From positions 1-5,186 of the forward strand of contig CAJCJC010000199.1 in the NCBI GenBank assembly GCA_903970575.1: 5,186 nucleotides of DNA. Direction: 5' to 3'. Source of the stretch: Alphaproteobacteria bacterium (GTDB lineage: Bacteria; Pseudomonadota; Alphaproteobacteria; BOG-932; Roseiterribacteraceae). Positions 1 to 5,186 of this stretch are shown piece after piece (the stretch's first letter is position 1; every line of letters begins with the position of its first letter). The notes below the pieces were generated by a model, which worked only from the letters and a program-made list of their open reading frames with translations, ran no database searches and was not told where the DNA came from. Both the position numbers and the translations under genes were made by a program.

Positions 1-321
1 GCCGATCGACGAAATCGGCGTTTTTCCACGGATCAGCTCGCCCAAAATCCGGTTGGCGAAAAGCTCCGCTCCCCGCGCCAGCGCCGCGGCCTCCTCCGGC
101 GTATCGCCCCTGGCCTCGACCGCGCCCACTTCCATGGCCCCGCTCGACTCCAAGATGCGTTCAAGCCGCGCCTGCCGATCTCTAAGCACCCAAAGCTCGG
201 CCGACAGCGCCATTACCGCCCCGACCAGATGATCGGCCGAAACATCATGCAAAAACGCCGGCTCGACATCGCCGACCGGCCCCGTTAGCGCCGAGACCAG
301 GGCAGGGGTGGTATTGCTCAT
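1..321 (-). CDS. Unrecognised protein, 5' part only (107 residues visible)
   Basis: This is an open frame from an ATG at 321-319 that runs off the left edge with no stop, so the C-terminus is missing. I do not recognise the family and assign no function. The visible protein starts MSNTTPALVSALTG and looks mostly alpha-helical. It has an acidic, hydrophobic first third, then a segment near residues 35-60 containing AELWVLRDRQARLERIL with heptad-like spacing of L, V and I, then an alanine- and glutamate-rich stretch at 67-85. There is no signal peptide, membrane segment or cysteine motif. Its third-position GC bias matches the other genes here, which supports real coding. No Shine-Dalgarno sequence is evident before the ATG. 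It lies 96 bases downstream of the PIN toxin on the same strand. The phrase ELWVLRDR feels like that of small conserved hypothetical proteins, but that is only an impression. Confidence 0.7.
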   Translation of the reverse strand, partial: MSNTTPALVSALTGPVGDVEPAFLHDVSADHLVGAVMALSAELWVLRDRQARLERILESSGAMEVGAVEARGDTPEEAAALARGAELFANRILGELIRGKTPISSIG

Positions 322-355
322 GTGTTGAGACTAGAACGGATTTTCCGGGCGGGAA

Positions 356-385
356 AGCAATCCTTTAAGCTTCCGATCGATTGCT
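356..385 (-). terminator. Possible weak hairpin terminator after the toxin gene
   Basis: A seven-base inverted repeat (AGCAATC at 356-362 pairing with GATTGCT at 379-385) encloses a 16-base loop, 33 bases past the toxin stop codon. On the minus strand the second arm is followed only by TTTCCC, not a proper U-tract, and the loop is large. It could be a poor intrinsic terminator for the toxin-antitoxin operon, a regulatory site for the next gene, or chance. A second small dyad (TTTCC/GGAAA, 342-356) adjoins it. No promoter for the following gene is convincing in this gap. Confidence 0.22.
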
Positions 386-417
386 AAAACAAGCCGCCAA
401 GCGCGAATTATCCGATG

Positions 418-816
418 TCACGCAAGCAGGCGAGCGGCCTGACCTTGCCTTTCCAACAGCGTCACGGCCTTCTTGTCGAAAGACACAAAGGTTTCTCCAC
501 CCATCCAGCGTCCCTCGAAGGCAATCGCCCCGTCGGCAAAATCGCCGCCTTGATCCAGCAGGGCCAAGCCCGCATCTACCGCCGGCCTGTTCACAACCAC
601 ATTCACGCTGGTTGCCAACCGCCGGATTGCCTCCGCCACGGCCGTCGGTGCGATTTTGTAGCCCTTTGACAGCACCCAGGATAATTCGCACAGCGTCGGA
701 ATCGTGACGGCGATCATGTCCGCATCCGCCAATTCCGCCTGCGCAAACAAGCTTTGCCGCCTGTCGTCGCCGGTGATCGCTCGCACTAGGACATTGGTAT
801 CCGCCGTTATCTTCAC
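418..816 (-). CDS. PIN-domain (VapC-like) ribonuclease toxin
   Basis: This is predicted to be the toxin of a type II toxin-antitoxin pair. PIN-domain toxins are Mg2+-dependent ribonucleases, often cutting tRNA or rRNA. The 132-residue length is normal for the family. The acidic active-site residues are in place: Asp6 in the N-terminal ADTNVLVR strand, Glu44 in TLCELSW, Asp92 and Asp95 in GGDFADGAIA, and Asp114 in TFVSFDKKA. The catalytic site therefore looks intact and the gene is not obviously decayed. The start is GTG at 816-814, chosen because the conserved first strand begins at once (MKITADTN) and because the GTG overlaps the antitoxin TGA as GTGA. No Shine-Dalgarno sequence precedes it, so translation is probably coupled to the antitoxin. 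The closest recognisable pattern is the VapC/FitB type; the RNA target cannot be read from sequence. Confidence 0.92.
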   Translation of the reverse strand: MKITADTNVLVRAITGDDRRQSLFAQAELADADMIAVTIPTLCELSWVLSKGYKIAPTAVAEAIRRLATSVNVVVNRPAVDAGLALLDQGGDFADGAIAFEGRWMGGETFVSFDKKAVTLLERQGQAARLLA

Positions 817-1064
817 CGGCCGCCGGCCCAGCCCTGGGCGGCGATCTCATTCATTTCCTCGATCGTCAGAACCGGACCATTCGCTCGCTGAAGAAAATTA
901 AAGACATCCGAAATATGCCTGGTTGGCCGCATGGCTTTAACTTCGATCCTCCCATCCGGGAGTTTATCCACCGTGATTTTCTCGCCAGCATGAACGCCAA
1001 GATGCTCAAGAATATCCTTACGAAATGTCACTTGGCCCTTCGCGGTGATGGTCAGCGTTGTCAT
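813..1064 (-). CDS. AbrB/SpoVT-fold antitoxin (VapB/MazE-like)
   Basis: This 83-residue protein is the predicted antitoxin partner of the PIN toxin. Residues 3-47 form a swapped-hairpin AbrB/SpoVT DNA-binding domain, recognisable from TLTITAKGQVTFRKDILEHL followed by GEKITVDKLPDGRIEV. The C-terminal tail (about 50-83, including PVLTIEEMNEIAAQGW) is the expected flexible toxin-binding part, ending Gly-Arg. In such pairs the antitoxin covers the PIN active site and, alone or with the toxin, represses its own operon. The ATG at 1064-1062 is the only sensible start, since the fold begins at residue 3; the ribosome site is weak (GAG eight bases upstream). It lies 61 bases past the mnmA stop on the same strand, with a candidate promoter and palindrome in the gap. 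The family is clear, but the exact subfamily name is not. Confidence 0.9.
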   Translation of the reverse strand: MTTLTITAKGQVTFRKDILEHLGVHAGEKITVDKLPDGRIEVKAMRPTRHISDVFNFLQRANGPVLTIEEMNEIAAQGWAGGR

Positions 1065-1098
1065 GGATTAATCTCGCGACGCCGGATCAAAAGTAAGG

Positions 1099-1129
1099 CA
1101 AGAATACCTTTCTTGTAGGAATTGATCAA
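1099..1129 (-). promoter_or_regulatory. Candidate promoter and operator of the toxin-antitoxin operon
   Basis: On the minus strand TTGATC (1129-1124) and TATTCT (1106-1101) are separated by exactly 17 bases. Each matches four of six bases of the sigma70 -35 and -10 consensus. A perfect six-base inverted repeat, CAAGAA-N5-TTCTTG (1099-1115), overlaps the -10 box, as expected for an autorepressor operator. The predicted transcript would start near 1094, about 30 bases before the antitoxin ATG. The -35 box overlaps the mnmA stop codon (1128-1126). The palindrome might instead act as a weak hairpin at the end of the mnmA transcript, but no U-tract follows it. Confidence 0.42.
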
Positions 1130-2271
1130 GCCGCCGCCAGCCCTCGACGCTCCGCGCCCTTGATCCACCCACCGCCCAGCACCCTGTCCCCAGCGTAAAT
1201 CACGCAGGCCTGACCCGGCGCCACGCCGAACTGCGCGCCGTCCAGATCGACCAGCGCGCGGCCGTCGGGAAGGGGGGTGACGGTCGCAGCGGCGAGCGGT
1301 TGGGCCGAGCGCAGCTTTACGTCGCACGCTATCGGTTTGCCGGCGGTTACCGGGATCAGCCAATTCATCTCGTCCAGGAACACCCGGTCCCGCGCCAGCG
1401 CCTCTTTCGGCCCCACCACCACGCGCGCGGCCGAGGCGTCCAGCGCCACGACATAAAGCGGCTCCGCATGGGCGATCCCCAGGCCCCGCCGCTGCCCGAT
1501 CGTGTAATGCACGATGCCTTGATGGTCGCCGACCGCGCGGCCGTTTAGGTCCACGATCTGCCCCGGCCGCGCCGCGTCCGGCCTAAGCTTGTCCACGACC
1601 GAGGCATAGGAGCCATTGGGCACGAAGCAGATATCCTGGCTGTCCGGCTTGTCGGCCACCGGCAGGCCATGGCGTTCCGCCAGCGCCCGCACTTCGCTCT
1701 TTGGCAAGCCACCCAGCGGAAAACGCAAGTAATCCAACTGCGCGCCCGTGGTCGCGAACAGGAAATAGCTTTGGTCCCGCGCCATATCCGCGCCGCGATG
1801 AAGCTCGGCCCCGTTCGGCCCTGGAACCCGTCGCGCGTAATGCCCAGTCGCCAGCGCATCGGCCCCCAGCGTGCGCGCCATCTCCAGCAAATCCCCGAAT
1901 TTTACCTTCTGGTTGCAGCGGACGCAGGGAATCGGCGTCTCGCCCCTGGCGTAGCTGTCGGCGAAATCGTCGATCACGCCGGCCTTGAAGCGCGCCTCGT
2001 AATCCAGCACGTAATGTGGAATGCCCAGCCTGCCCGCGACCGCCCTGGCATCGGCGATGTCCGCGCCGGCGCAGCAGCTCCCGGCCTTGCCCCGGATCGC
2101 CCCGTCGTCATAAAGCCTTAGCGTAACGCCGATCACCTCGTAATCGTGACCGGCCAGCAGCGCCGCCACCACTGACGAATCCACGCCGCCGGACATCGCC
2201 ACCACGATGCGCGCGCCCTTTTTCAGGTCGATATCGGCCTTCACGTCGATATTGGGCGATTCGGCGGTCAC
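1126..2271 (-). CDS. mnmA: tRNA-specific 2-thiouridylase MnmA
   Basis: MnmA is a cytoplasmic enzyme that adenylates the wobble uridine (U34) of tRNA Lys, Glu and Gln with ATP and replaces O2 with sulfur, giving 2-thiouridine. The 381-residue protein has the PP-loop ATP site SGGVDSS (27-33), the [11 protein letters not shown] region (66-76), the first catalytic cysteine Cys116 in PIPCVRCN, the ATGHYAR motif (141-147), and the persulfide cysteine Cys215 in [11 protein letters not shown]. The tRNA-binding TIGQRRGLG segment (257-265) and the C-terminal beta-barrel follow. Cys119 is also present, so all three cysteines proposed to hold an Fe-S cluster in the E. coli enzyme are conserved. The start is GTG at 2271, one base after the ferredoxin TGA, with AGAAGG six bases upstream. 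The N-terminus is about 15 residues longer than in E. coli, and a GTG at 2244 is the alternative. It is the last gene of the sulfur operon. Confidence 0.97.
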   Translation of the reverse strand: MTAESPNIDVKADIDLKKGARIVVAMSGGVDSSVVAALLAGHDYEVIGVTLRLYDDGAIRGKAGSCCAGADIADARAVAGRLGIPHYVLDYEARFKAGVIDDFADSYARGETPIPCVRCNQKVKFGDLLEMARTLGADALATGHYARRVPGPNGAELHRGADMARDQSYFLFATTGAQLDYLRFPLGGLPKSEVRALAERHGLPVADKPDSQDICFVPNGSYASVVDKLRPDAARPGQIVDLNGRAVGDHQGIVHYTIGQRRGLGIAHAEPLYVVALDASAARVVVGPKEALARDRVFLDEMNWLIPVTAGKPIACDVKLRSAQPLAAATVTPLPDGRALVDLDGAQFGVAPGQACVIYAGDRVLGGGWIKGAERRGLAAA

Positions 2272-2272
2272 G

Positions 2273-2605
2273 TCAGGCCTTCTGCATATTCCGCGTACCG
2301 GCCGGCAGCCGCACGGTCAGCCCGTCAAGTTCCTTGGTGATGATGATCTGGCAGCCGAGCCGTGAGGTGCGCGTCAGGCCGAAGGCGAGGTCGAGCATAT
2401 CTTCCTCATCCTCGGTCGCGTCGGGCAGCAAATCGTACCAGTCCGGCTCAACCACCACGTGGCAGGTCGAACAGGCCAGCGAGCCCTCGCAGGCGCCCTC
2501 CAAATCTATTTTGTTCCGATGCGCGACCTCCAGAAGGGATAACCCCACGGGCGCCTCGCACTCCCGCTTGGCGCCGTTGCGTTCGATAAAAGTGACCTTG
2601 GGCAT
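2273..2605 (-). CDS. fdx: ISC/adrenodoxin-type [2Fe-2S] ferredoxin
   Basis: This is a small soluble electron carrier. Relatives (E. coli Fdx, mitochondrial ferredoxins) supply electrons for Fe-S cluster assembly, including reduction of sulfur delivered by the cysteine desulfurase. The 110 residues form a single beta-grasp domain. The four cluster ligands are Cys39, Cys45, Cys48 and Cys85, in the C-x5-C-x2-C...C spacing. The acidic helix [11 protein letters not shown] (66-76) is the usual partner-docking surface of this class. The cluster loop reads [11 protein letters not shown], like mitochondrial and alphaproteobacterial members; the extra cysteine of E. coli Fdx beside the cluster is replaced by Leu43 or Ala44. 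The ATG shares its A with the TAA of the desulfurase (TAATG), and GGGAG lies 11 bases upstream, so translation is probably coupled. The mnmA GTG follows one base after the stop. The family is certain; its exact partner here is inferred from the neighbours. Confidence 0.95.
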   Translation of the reverse strand: MPKVTFIERNGAKRECEAPVGLSLLEVAHRNKIDLEGACEGSLACSTCHVVVEPDWYDLLPDATEDEEDMLDLAFGLTRTSRLGCQIIITKELDGLTVRLPAGTRNMQKA

Positions 2606-3750
2606 TAAGCGGAAAACTCCCGAATATCCGTTTGGGCACGCGATGAAGGGGCGGCCAGCGCCCGGCGATACACCATTGACCAGGTTTCGACCAGATGATC
2701 GATATCGGCCGGTTCCGTCGCCCAGCCGAGGCTAACCCGGATCGCTTCGCGCACCGCGCCTTCCGGAACGCCCATCGCCAGCAAGGTTCGCGACGGTTCG
2801 ACCGAACCGGAGGAGCAGGCCGCGCCCGAACTGACCGCGATCCCGTTCAAATCCAGCCCGATCAGAGCCGTCTCGGCCGACAGGCCGCGCGCGCCGAAGC
2901 AGCTCGTATTGCCAACCCGCTCGGCCCGCTGGCCGTGGACGACAAAGCCCGGCGCATTTTCGGCCAGGCGCGCTTCCATGCGGTCGCGCAGGGCCGTCAA
3001 CCGTGCCGCGTCCGGCATCGCGGCCGCGAGACCGGCCGCGACGCCGAAACCGGCGATGGCGGCGACATTCTCGGTACCGGCGCGGCGTCGCCCTTCCTGA
3101 CCGCCGCCCCTTAAAAGAGGCGTCAGTTCCACGCCGGTCCGCGCATATAACGCCCCGGCGCCCTGTGGACCCCCCATCTTATGGGCCGATAAAGTCAGGA
3201 GATCGACGTTTAGCGCGTCGACATCCACGATGATTCTCCCCGGCGCCTGCGTCGCGTCACAATGCAGCCGGCCGCCATGGCGATGAACGATCCGCGCCGC
3301 CTCCGCGACGGGCTCGATCACGCCCGTCTCGTTATTGACCAGCATCACCGAAACCAGCGCGCCCTCCCCGTCCTCCGCCAGCTCACGGTCCAGCGCGCTC
3401 AGGTCGATGCGGCCATCGGGCCGAACCGGCGCGATCCGCGCCCGAGGCGCCGCTTCCAGGACCGATGGGTGCTCGATAGCGGAAACGACAATGCGCCCTG
3501 CTGATGCGCCGTTCAGCGCCGTCGCATTGGCCTCGGTCGCGCCTGACGTGAACAGTATTTCGTCGGGGCGGGCGCCGATCAGCCCCGCGACCGAGCGCCT
3601 TGCCTGCTCGACCGCATGCCGCGCAGCCTGCCCAGGCTGATGAATCGACGAGGCGTTTGTCGGTTGCGACATCAACTCGATCATGGCGTCACGGACAGCC
3701 GGCATTATCGGCTGCGTGGCGTTGTAATCGAGATAAATGTGGCTAGCCAT
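2605..3750 (-). CDS. Cysteine desulfurase, NifS/IscS family
   Basis: This PLP enzyme of aminotransferase class V converts L-cysteine to alanine and holds the sulfur as a cysteine persulfide for Fe-S assembly, tRNA thiolation or other acceptors. The 381-residue frame starts at the ATG at 3750-3748. The open frame extends 62 codons further upstream, but that part overlaps cysE and is arginine- and proline-rich shadow sequence, while the family N-terminus [10 protein letters not shown] begins just after Met1. Visible motifs are [12 protein letters not shown] (68-79), ISAIEHPS-like [10 protein letters not shown] (88-97), NNETGV (139-144), HCDATQAPG (163-171), the PLP lysine Lys191 in [10 protein letters not shown], the GTENV loop (225-229), and the catalytic Cys312 in [10 protein letters not shown]. 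The SSG mobile loop marks the group I (NifS/IscS) rather than the SufS type. It lies 34 bases after cysE and overlaps the ferredoxin by one base. A naming choice between iscS, nifS and yrvO-like is not possible from sequence alone. Confidence 0.96.
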   Translation of the reverse strand: MASHIYLDYNATQPIMPAVRDAMIELMSQPTNASSIHQPGQAARHAVEQARRSVAGLIGARPDEILFTSGATEANATALNGASAGRIVVSAIEHPSVLEAAPRARIAPVRPDGRIDLSALDRELAEDGEGALVSVMLVNNETGVIEPVAEAARIVHRHGGRLHCDATQAPGRIIVDVDALNVDLLTLSAHKMGGPQGAGALYARTGVELTPLLRGGGQEGRRRAGTENVAAIAGFGVAAGLAAAMPDAARLTALRDRMEARLAENAPGFVVHGQRAERVGNTSCFGARGLSAETALIGLDLNGIAVSSGAACSSGSVEPSRTLLAMGVPEGAVREAIRVSLGWATEPADIDHLVETWSMVYRRALAAPSSRAQTDIREFSA

Positions 3751-3765
3751 TCGCTTGACCGAATT

Positions 3766-3778
3766 CGCGCCGGGCGCG
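3766..3778 (-). repeat. GC-rich palindrome in the cysE-desulfurase gap
   Basis: The 34-base gap between cysE and the desulfurase contains the 13-base odd palindrome CGCGCC-G-GGCGCG, able to fold as a five-pair stem with a three-base loop. No U-run follows on the minus strand, so it does not look like a terminator. It may modestly affect readthrough or mRNA stability, or may be chance in GC-rich DNA. Confidence 0.25.
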
Positions 3779-3784
3779 TCGGCG

Positions 3785-4480
3785 CTATTCCGCCGCGTCG
3801 GACACGATGCGCGTCGCGTCGGGCGAAGCGCGGGACTCAATTGCCTCCAGACGCTTCGTGAGCGCGCGCAATTGGTCCGCCATGGCGGTGAGCATGCAGG
3901 CGGTTGGGTCCGCGCTTTCGCTGCAAGGCGTGCCATAGGACAGGAAGTCCGGCGCGATGCGACCGATATCCTGCGCCGCCTTTGCCGGAATGCCTACCAT
4001 CGTCGCGCCCTGCGTCACGTCATGTAAAACCACCGCATTGGCGCCGATCCGAGCGCCGTCCCCGATTGTGATCGGACCGAGTACATGCGCGCCCGCTCCC
4101 ACGATCACGTTTTTCCCGAGCGTCGGATGCCGCTTGACGCCCCGCTGCAGCGAGGTGCCGCCCAGCGTCACCCCCTGATAGAGGGTCACGTCGTCGCCAA
4201 CCTCGGCCGTCGAACCGATAACGACCCCCATGCCGTGGTCGATGAAGAGGCGCCGGCCGATCTTGGCGTTTGGGTGAATTTCGATTCCGGTCAAAAAGCG
4301 CGCCAGTTGAGAGATCCAGCGCGCGCTGGCGTTGAAGCCTCGAACGGCCAGGGCCTGAGCCCAATCGTGCATGACGACCGCGTGCAGCCCCGGATAGCAG
4401 GTTATGACCTCAAGCCTGGACCCCGCGGCGGGGTCTCGCGCGATAATAGAGTCTACATGGTCAAGAAACTGCTTGAACAT
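3785..4480 (-). CDS. cysE: Serine O-acetyltransferase, short (EpsC-like) form
   Basis: The enzyme transfers acetyl from acetyl-CoA to L-serine, giving O-acetylserine, the precursor that cysteine synthase turns into cysteine. The 231 residues carry a left-handed beta-helix of hexapeptide repeats from about 66 to 168 ([32 protein letters not shown]). The active-site stretch [11 protein letters not shown] has His82, GVTLGGT is at 103-109, HPTLG at 118-122 and VGIPAKAA at 162-169. The long N-terminal helical domain of E. coli CysE is absent, as in the short forms. The C-terminal tail (180-231) contains [15 protein letters not shown] and then a probable short coiled coil ([18 protein letters not shown]). 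The ATG at 4480-4478 has AGG eight bases upstream. It heads the sulfur operon, so its likely role is to feed cysteine to the adjoining desulfurase. Feedback inhibition by cysteine is common in the family but cannot be judged here. Confidence 0.94.
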   Translation of the reverse strand: MFKQFLDHVDSIIARDPAAGSRLEVITCYPGLHAVVMHDWAQALAVRGFNASARWISQLARFLTGIEIHPNAKIGRRLFIDHGMGVVIGSTAEVGDDVTLYQGVTLGGTSLQRGVKRHPTLGKNVIVGAGAHVLGPITIGDGARIGANAVVLHDVTQGATMVGIPAKAAQDIGRIAPDFLSYGTPCSESADPTACMLTAMADQLRALTKRLEAIESRASPDATRIVSDAAE

Positions 4481-4502
4481 AACGTGGCCTATTATGATAT
4501 GC

Positions 4503-4518
4503 TTGCGGCCCGCCGCAA
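4503..4518 (-). repeat. Perfect inverted repeat in the cysE leader
   Basis: TTGCGG (4503-4508) and CCGCAA (4513-4518) form a perfect six-base inverted repeat around a four-base loop (CCCG). It lies 22 to 38 bases before the cysE ATG, between the candidate transcription start and the ribosome site. It could be a hairpin in the operon leader or a protein-binding site. With no U-tract it is not a standard attenuator. Confidence 0.35.
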
Positions 4519-4534
4519 TTTCATCAACGACAAC

Positions 4535-4556
4535 TCCGGCAGACTATACTACCGGA
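4535..4556 (-). promoter_or_regulatory. Candidate sulfur-operon promoter within an operator-like dyad
   Basis: On the minus strand TATAGT (4548-4543) matches five of six bases of the -10 consensus and would start transcription near 4536, about 55 bases before the cysE ATG. It is exactly centred in the inverted repeat TCCGG-N12-CCGGA (4535-4539 and 4552-4556), which extends imperfectly by two more A/T pairs outside. The -35 region at the right spacing is poor (CGCCAT), which would fit a promoter needing an activator or under repression. In related bacteria Rrf2/IscR-type regulators control such operons, but the site does not clearly match a known IscR box, so the regulator is unknown. Confidence 0.38.
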
Positions 4557-4706
4557 TTTTAGGATATGGCGATTGTTCGCGGTACAGGCAAATGGATTCC
4601 TGGAGTCGGGTTCGGGTCATCCCAGATATTGCGGGACAACCGGGCGGATTAACGGGGCATTTCTACGCTGAGGCCGGCGTTTCGCAAACAAGTTGATATA
4701 TTACAC

Positions 4707-5186
4707 ATGCCTGAAGTCACGATCAATGGGCCGGCCGGACGGCTGGAGGGGCGCTACACCCACAATAAAACGATCAATGCTCCTATCGCATTGATTCTCC
4801 ATCCTCATCCGCTGCATGGCGGGACGATGAACAACCGGGTTGTTTACACCCTCTTTCAGTCCTTCGTCGCAAGTGGGTTCTCCACTCTGCGCATCAATTT
4901 CCGTGGCGTGGGCCGCAGCCAGGGCAAATACGATCGGGGCGAGGGCGAGTTGAACGACGCCGCGACCGCGGTGGACTGGTTGCAAACCTATAACCCTCAG
5001 GCCAGCGCTATCTGGATCGCCGGATTTTCTTTCGGCGCATGGATCGGAATGCAGCTTTTGATGCGGCGACCGGAGTTCGATGGCTTCGTCGTCGTATCGC
5101 CGCCGGCCAATATGTATGATTTCACTTTCCTCGCGCCATGCCCATCCTCGGGCATGATTATCCAGGGCGACAAGGATGAGACCGTG
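4707..5186 (+). CDS. Alpha/beta hydrolase (COG2945-like), 3' end cut by window
   Basis: The frame opens at ATG 4707 and runs off the right edge, leaving 160 residues; relatives are usually a little over 200. It begins MPEVTINGPAGRLEGRY, followed by the oxyanion-region motif LHPHPLHGGTMNN (31-43), the strand FSTLRINFRGVGRSQG (58-73), the nucleophile elbow GFSFGA with Ser108, and QGDKDETV (153-160), where Asp157 is the likely catalytic acid. The catalytic histidine would lie beyond the window. It is probably a cytoplasmic serine hydrolase; the substrate is unknown. The start is fixed by the conserved N-terminus, but no Shine-Dalgarno sequence precedes it, and an AT-rich TATATT lies only four bases upstream (4697-4702), so a leaderless or very short leader is possible. 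It is divergent from the sulfur operon; any functional link to sulfur or Fe-S metabolism is only suggested by position. Confidence 0.9.
   Translation, partial: MPEVTINGPAGRLEGRYTHNKTINAPIALILHPHPLHGGTMNNRVVYTLFQSFVASGFSTLRINFRGVGRSQGKYDRGEGELNDAATAVDWLQTYNPQASAIWIAGFSFGAWIGMQLLMRRPEFDGFVVVSPPANMYDFTFLAPCPSSGMIIQGDKDETV

Larger units (their letters stand above)
4481..4706. promoter_or_regulatory. Divergent intergenic region between cysE operon and hydrolase
   Basis: This 226-base spacer separates two divergently transcribed genes and should carry promoters for both. Its left half (about 4490-4570) is visibly more AT-rich than the coding DNA and contains the candidate minus-strand -10 box and operator described separately. 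The right half (about 4571-4690) shows no convincing sigma70 pair for the hydrolase. I found no tRNA, no small open frame with coding character and no insertion-sequence remnant. A plus-strand open frame reads through the region from inside cysE, but it looks like antisense shadow. Confidence 0.6.

Noticed and set aside
365..850. Minus-strand 161-codon open frame overlapping the toxin gene
   Set aside because: It is an alternative frame of the PIN toxin region, rich in Gly, Arg and Cys with no recognisable fold, while the PIN frame has all its catalytic motifs.
1669..2121. Plus-strand 150-codon open frame inside mnmA
   Set aside because: It is antisense to conserved mnmA motifs, has an arginine-rich composition typical of reverse-frame shadows, and matches no family I know.
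3751..3936. N-terminal extension of the desulfurase frame by 62 codons
   Set aside because: It overlaps the 3' end of cysE, is arginine- and proline-rich shadow sequence, and precedes the family's true N-terminus, which begins at the ATG at 3750.
4489..4496. CATAAT as an alternative -10 box for cysE
   Set aside because: It would start transcription within a few bases of the ATG, upstream of no usable ribosome site in the RNA, and has only a three-of-six -35 (TTGCGG) at 16-base spacing; TATAGT at 4548-4543 fits better.
4591..4650. GG/CCC-rich stretch in the divergent spacer examined as a possible dispersed repeat or small RNA
   Set aside because: Only short interrupted complementarities were found, with no second copy in the window and no terminator-like end.
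4085..4696. Plus-strand 203-codon open frame through cysE and the intergenic region
   Set aside because: Most of it is antisense to the well-supported cysE, and the remainder shows no domain or coding bias; it is a GC-rich shadow frame.

Overview
The window is high-GC, tightly packed bacterial chromosomal DNA, most likely from an alphaproteobacterium and possibly Rhodospirillales-like. The lineage is inferred from three things: the mitochondrial-style ferredoxin motif [11 protein letters not shown], the short CysE placed directly before a cysteine desulfurase, and the divergent COG2945-like alpha/beta hydrolase. No species can be named from this sequence. I see no rRNA, tRNA, insertion sequence, phage gene or CRISPR array.

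Right to left on the minus strand (4480 to 1126) lies a four-gene sulfur operon: cysE-type serine acetyltransferase, NifS/IscS-type cysteine desulfurase, ISC/adrenodoxin-type [2Fe-2S] ferredoxin, and the tRNA 2-thiouridylase mnmA. The last three are packed nearly end to end: a TAATG one-base overlap, then one base between TGA and GTG. Together they run from making the cysteine precursor O-acetylserine, through releasing sulfur as a protein persulfide, to a sulfur acceptor, MnmA, which thiolates U34 of tRNAs for Lys, Glu and Gln. The IscU scaffold, the HscA/HscB chaperones and the Tus relay proteins are not in the window.

Downstream of mnmA (1064 to 418, minus strand) is a complete type II toxin-antitoxin pair: an AbrB/SpoVT-fold antitoxin followed by a PIN-domain (VapC-like) toxin, overlapping by GTGA. 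A candidate promoter and a palindrome sit between mnmA and the antitoxin, with the -35 box overlapping the mnmA stop codon. Further left (321 to 1, minus strand) is the 5' part of an unrecognised gene that runs off the window.

At the right end (4707 to 5186, plus strand) is the 5' part of an alpha/beta hydrolase transcribed away from the sulfur operon. The 226-base divergent spacer holds a -10-like box centred in an inverted repeat, and a leader hairpin in front of cysE. I found no clearly new biological system. The points most worth checking are the compact sulfur-to-tRNA operon and the two candidate operator/promoter sites.
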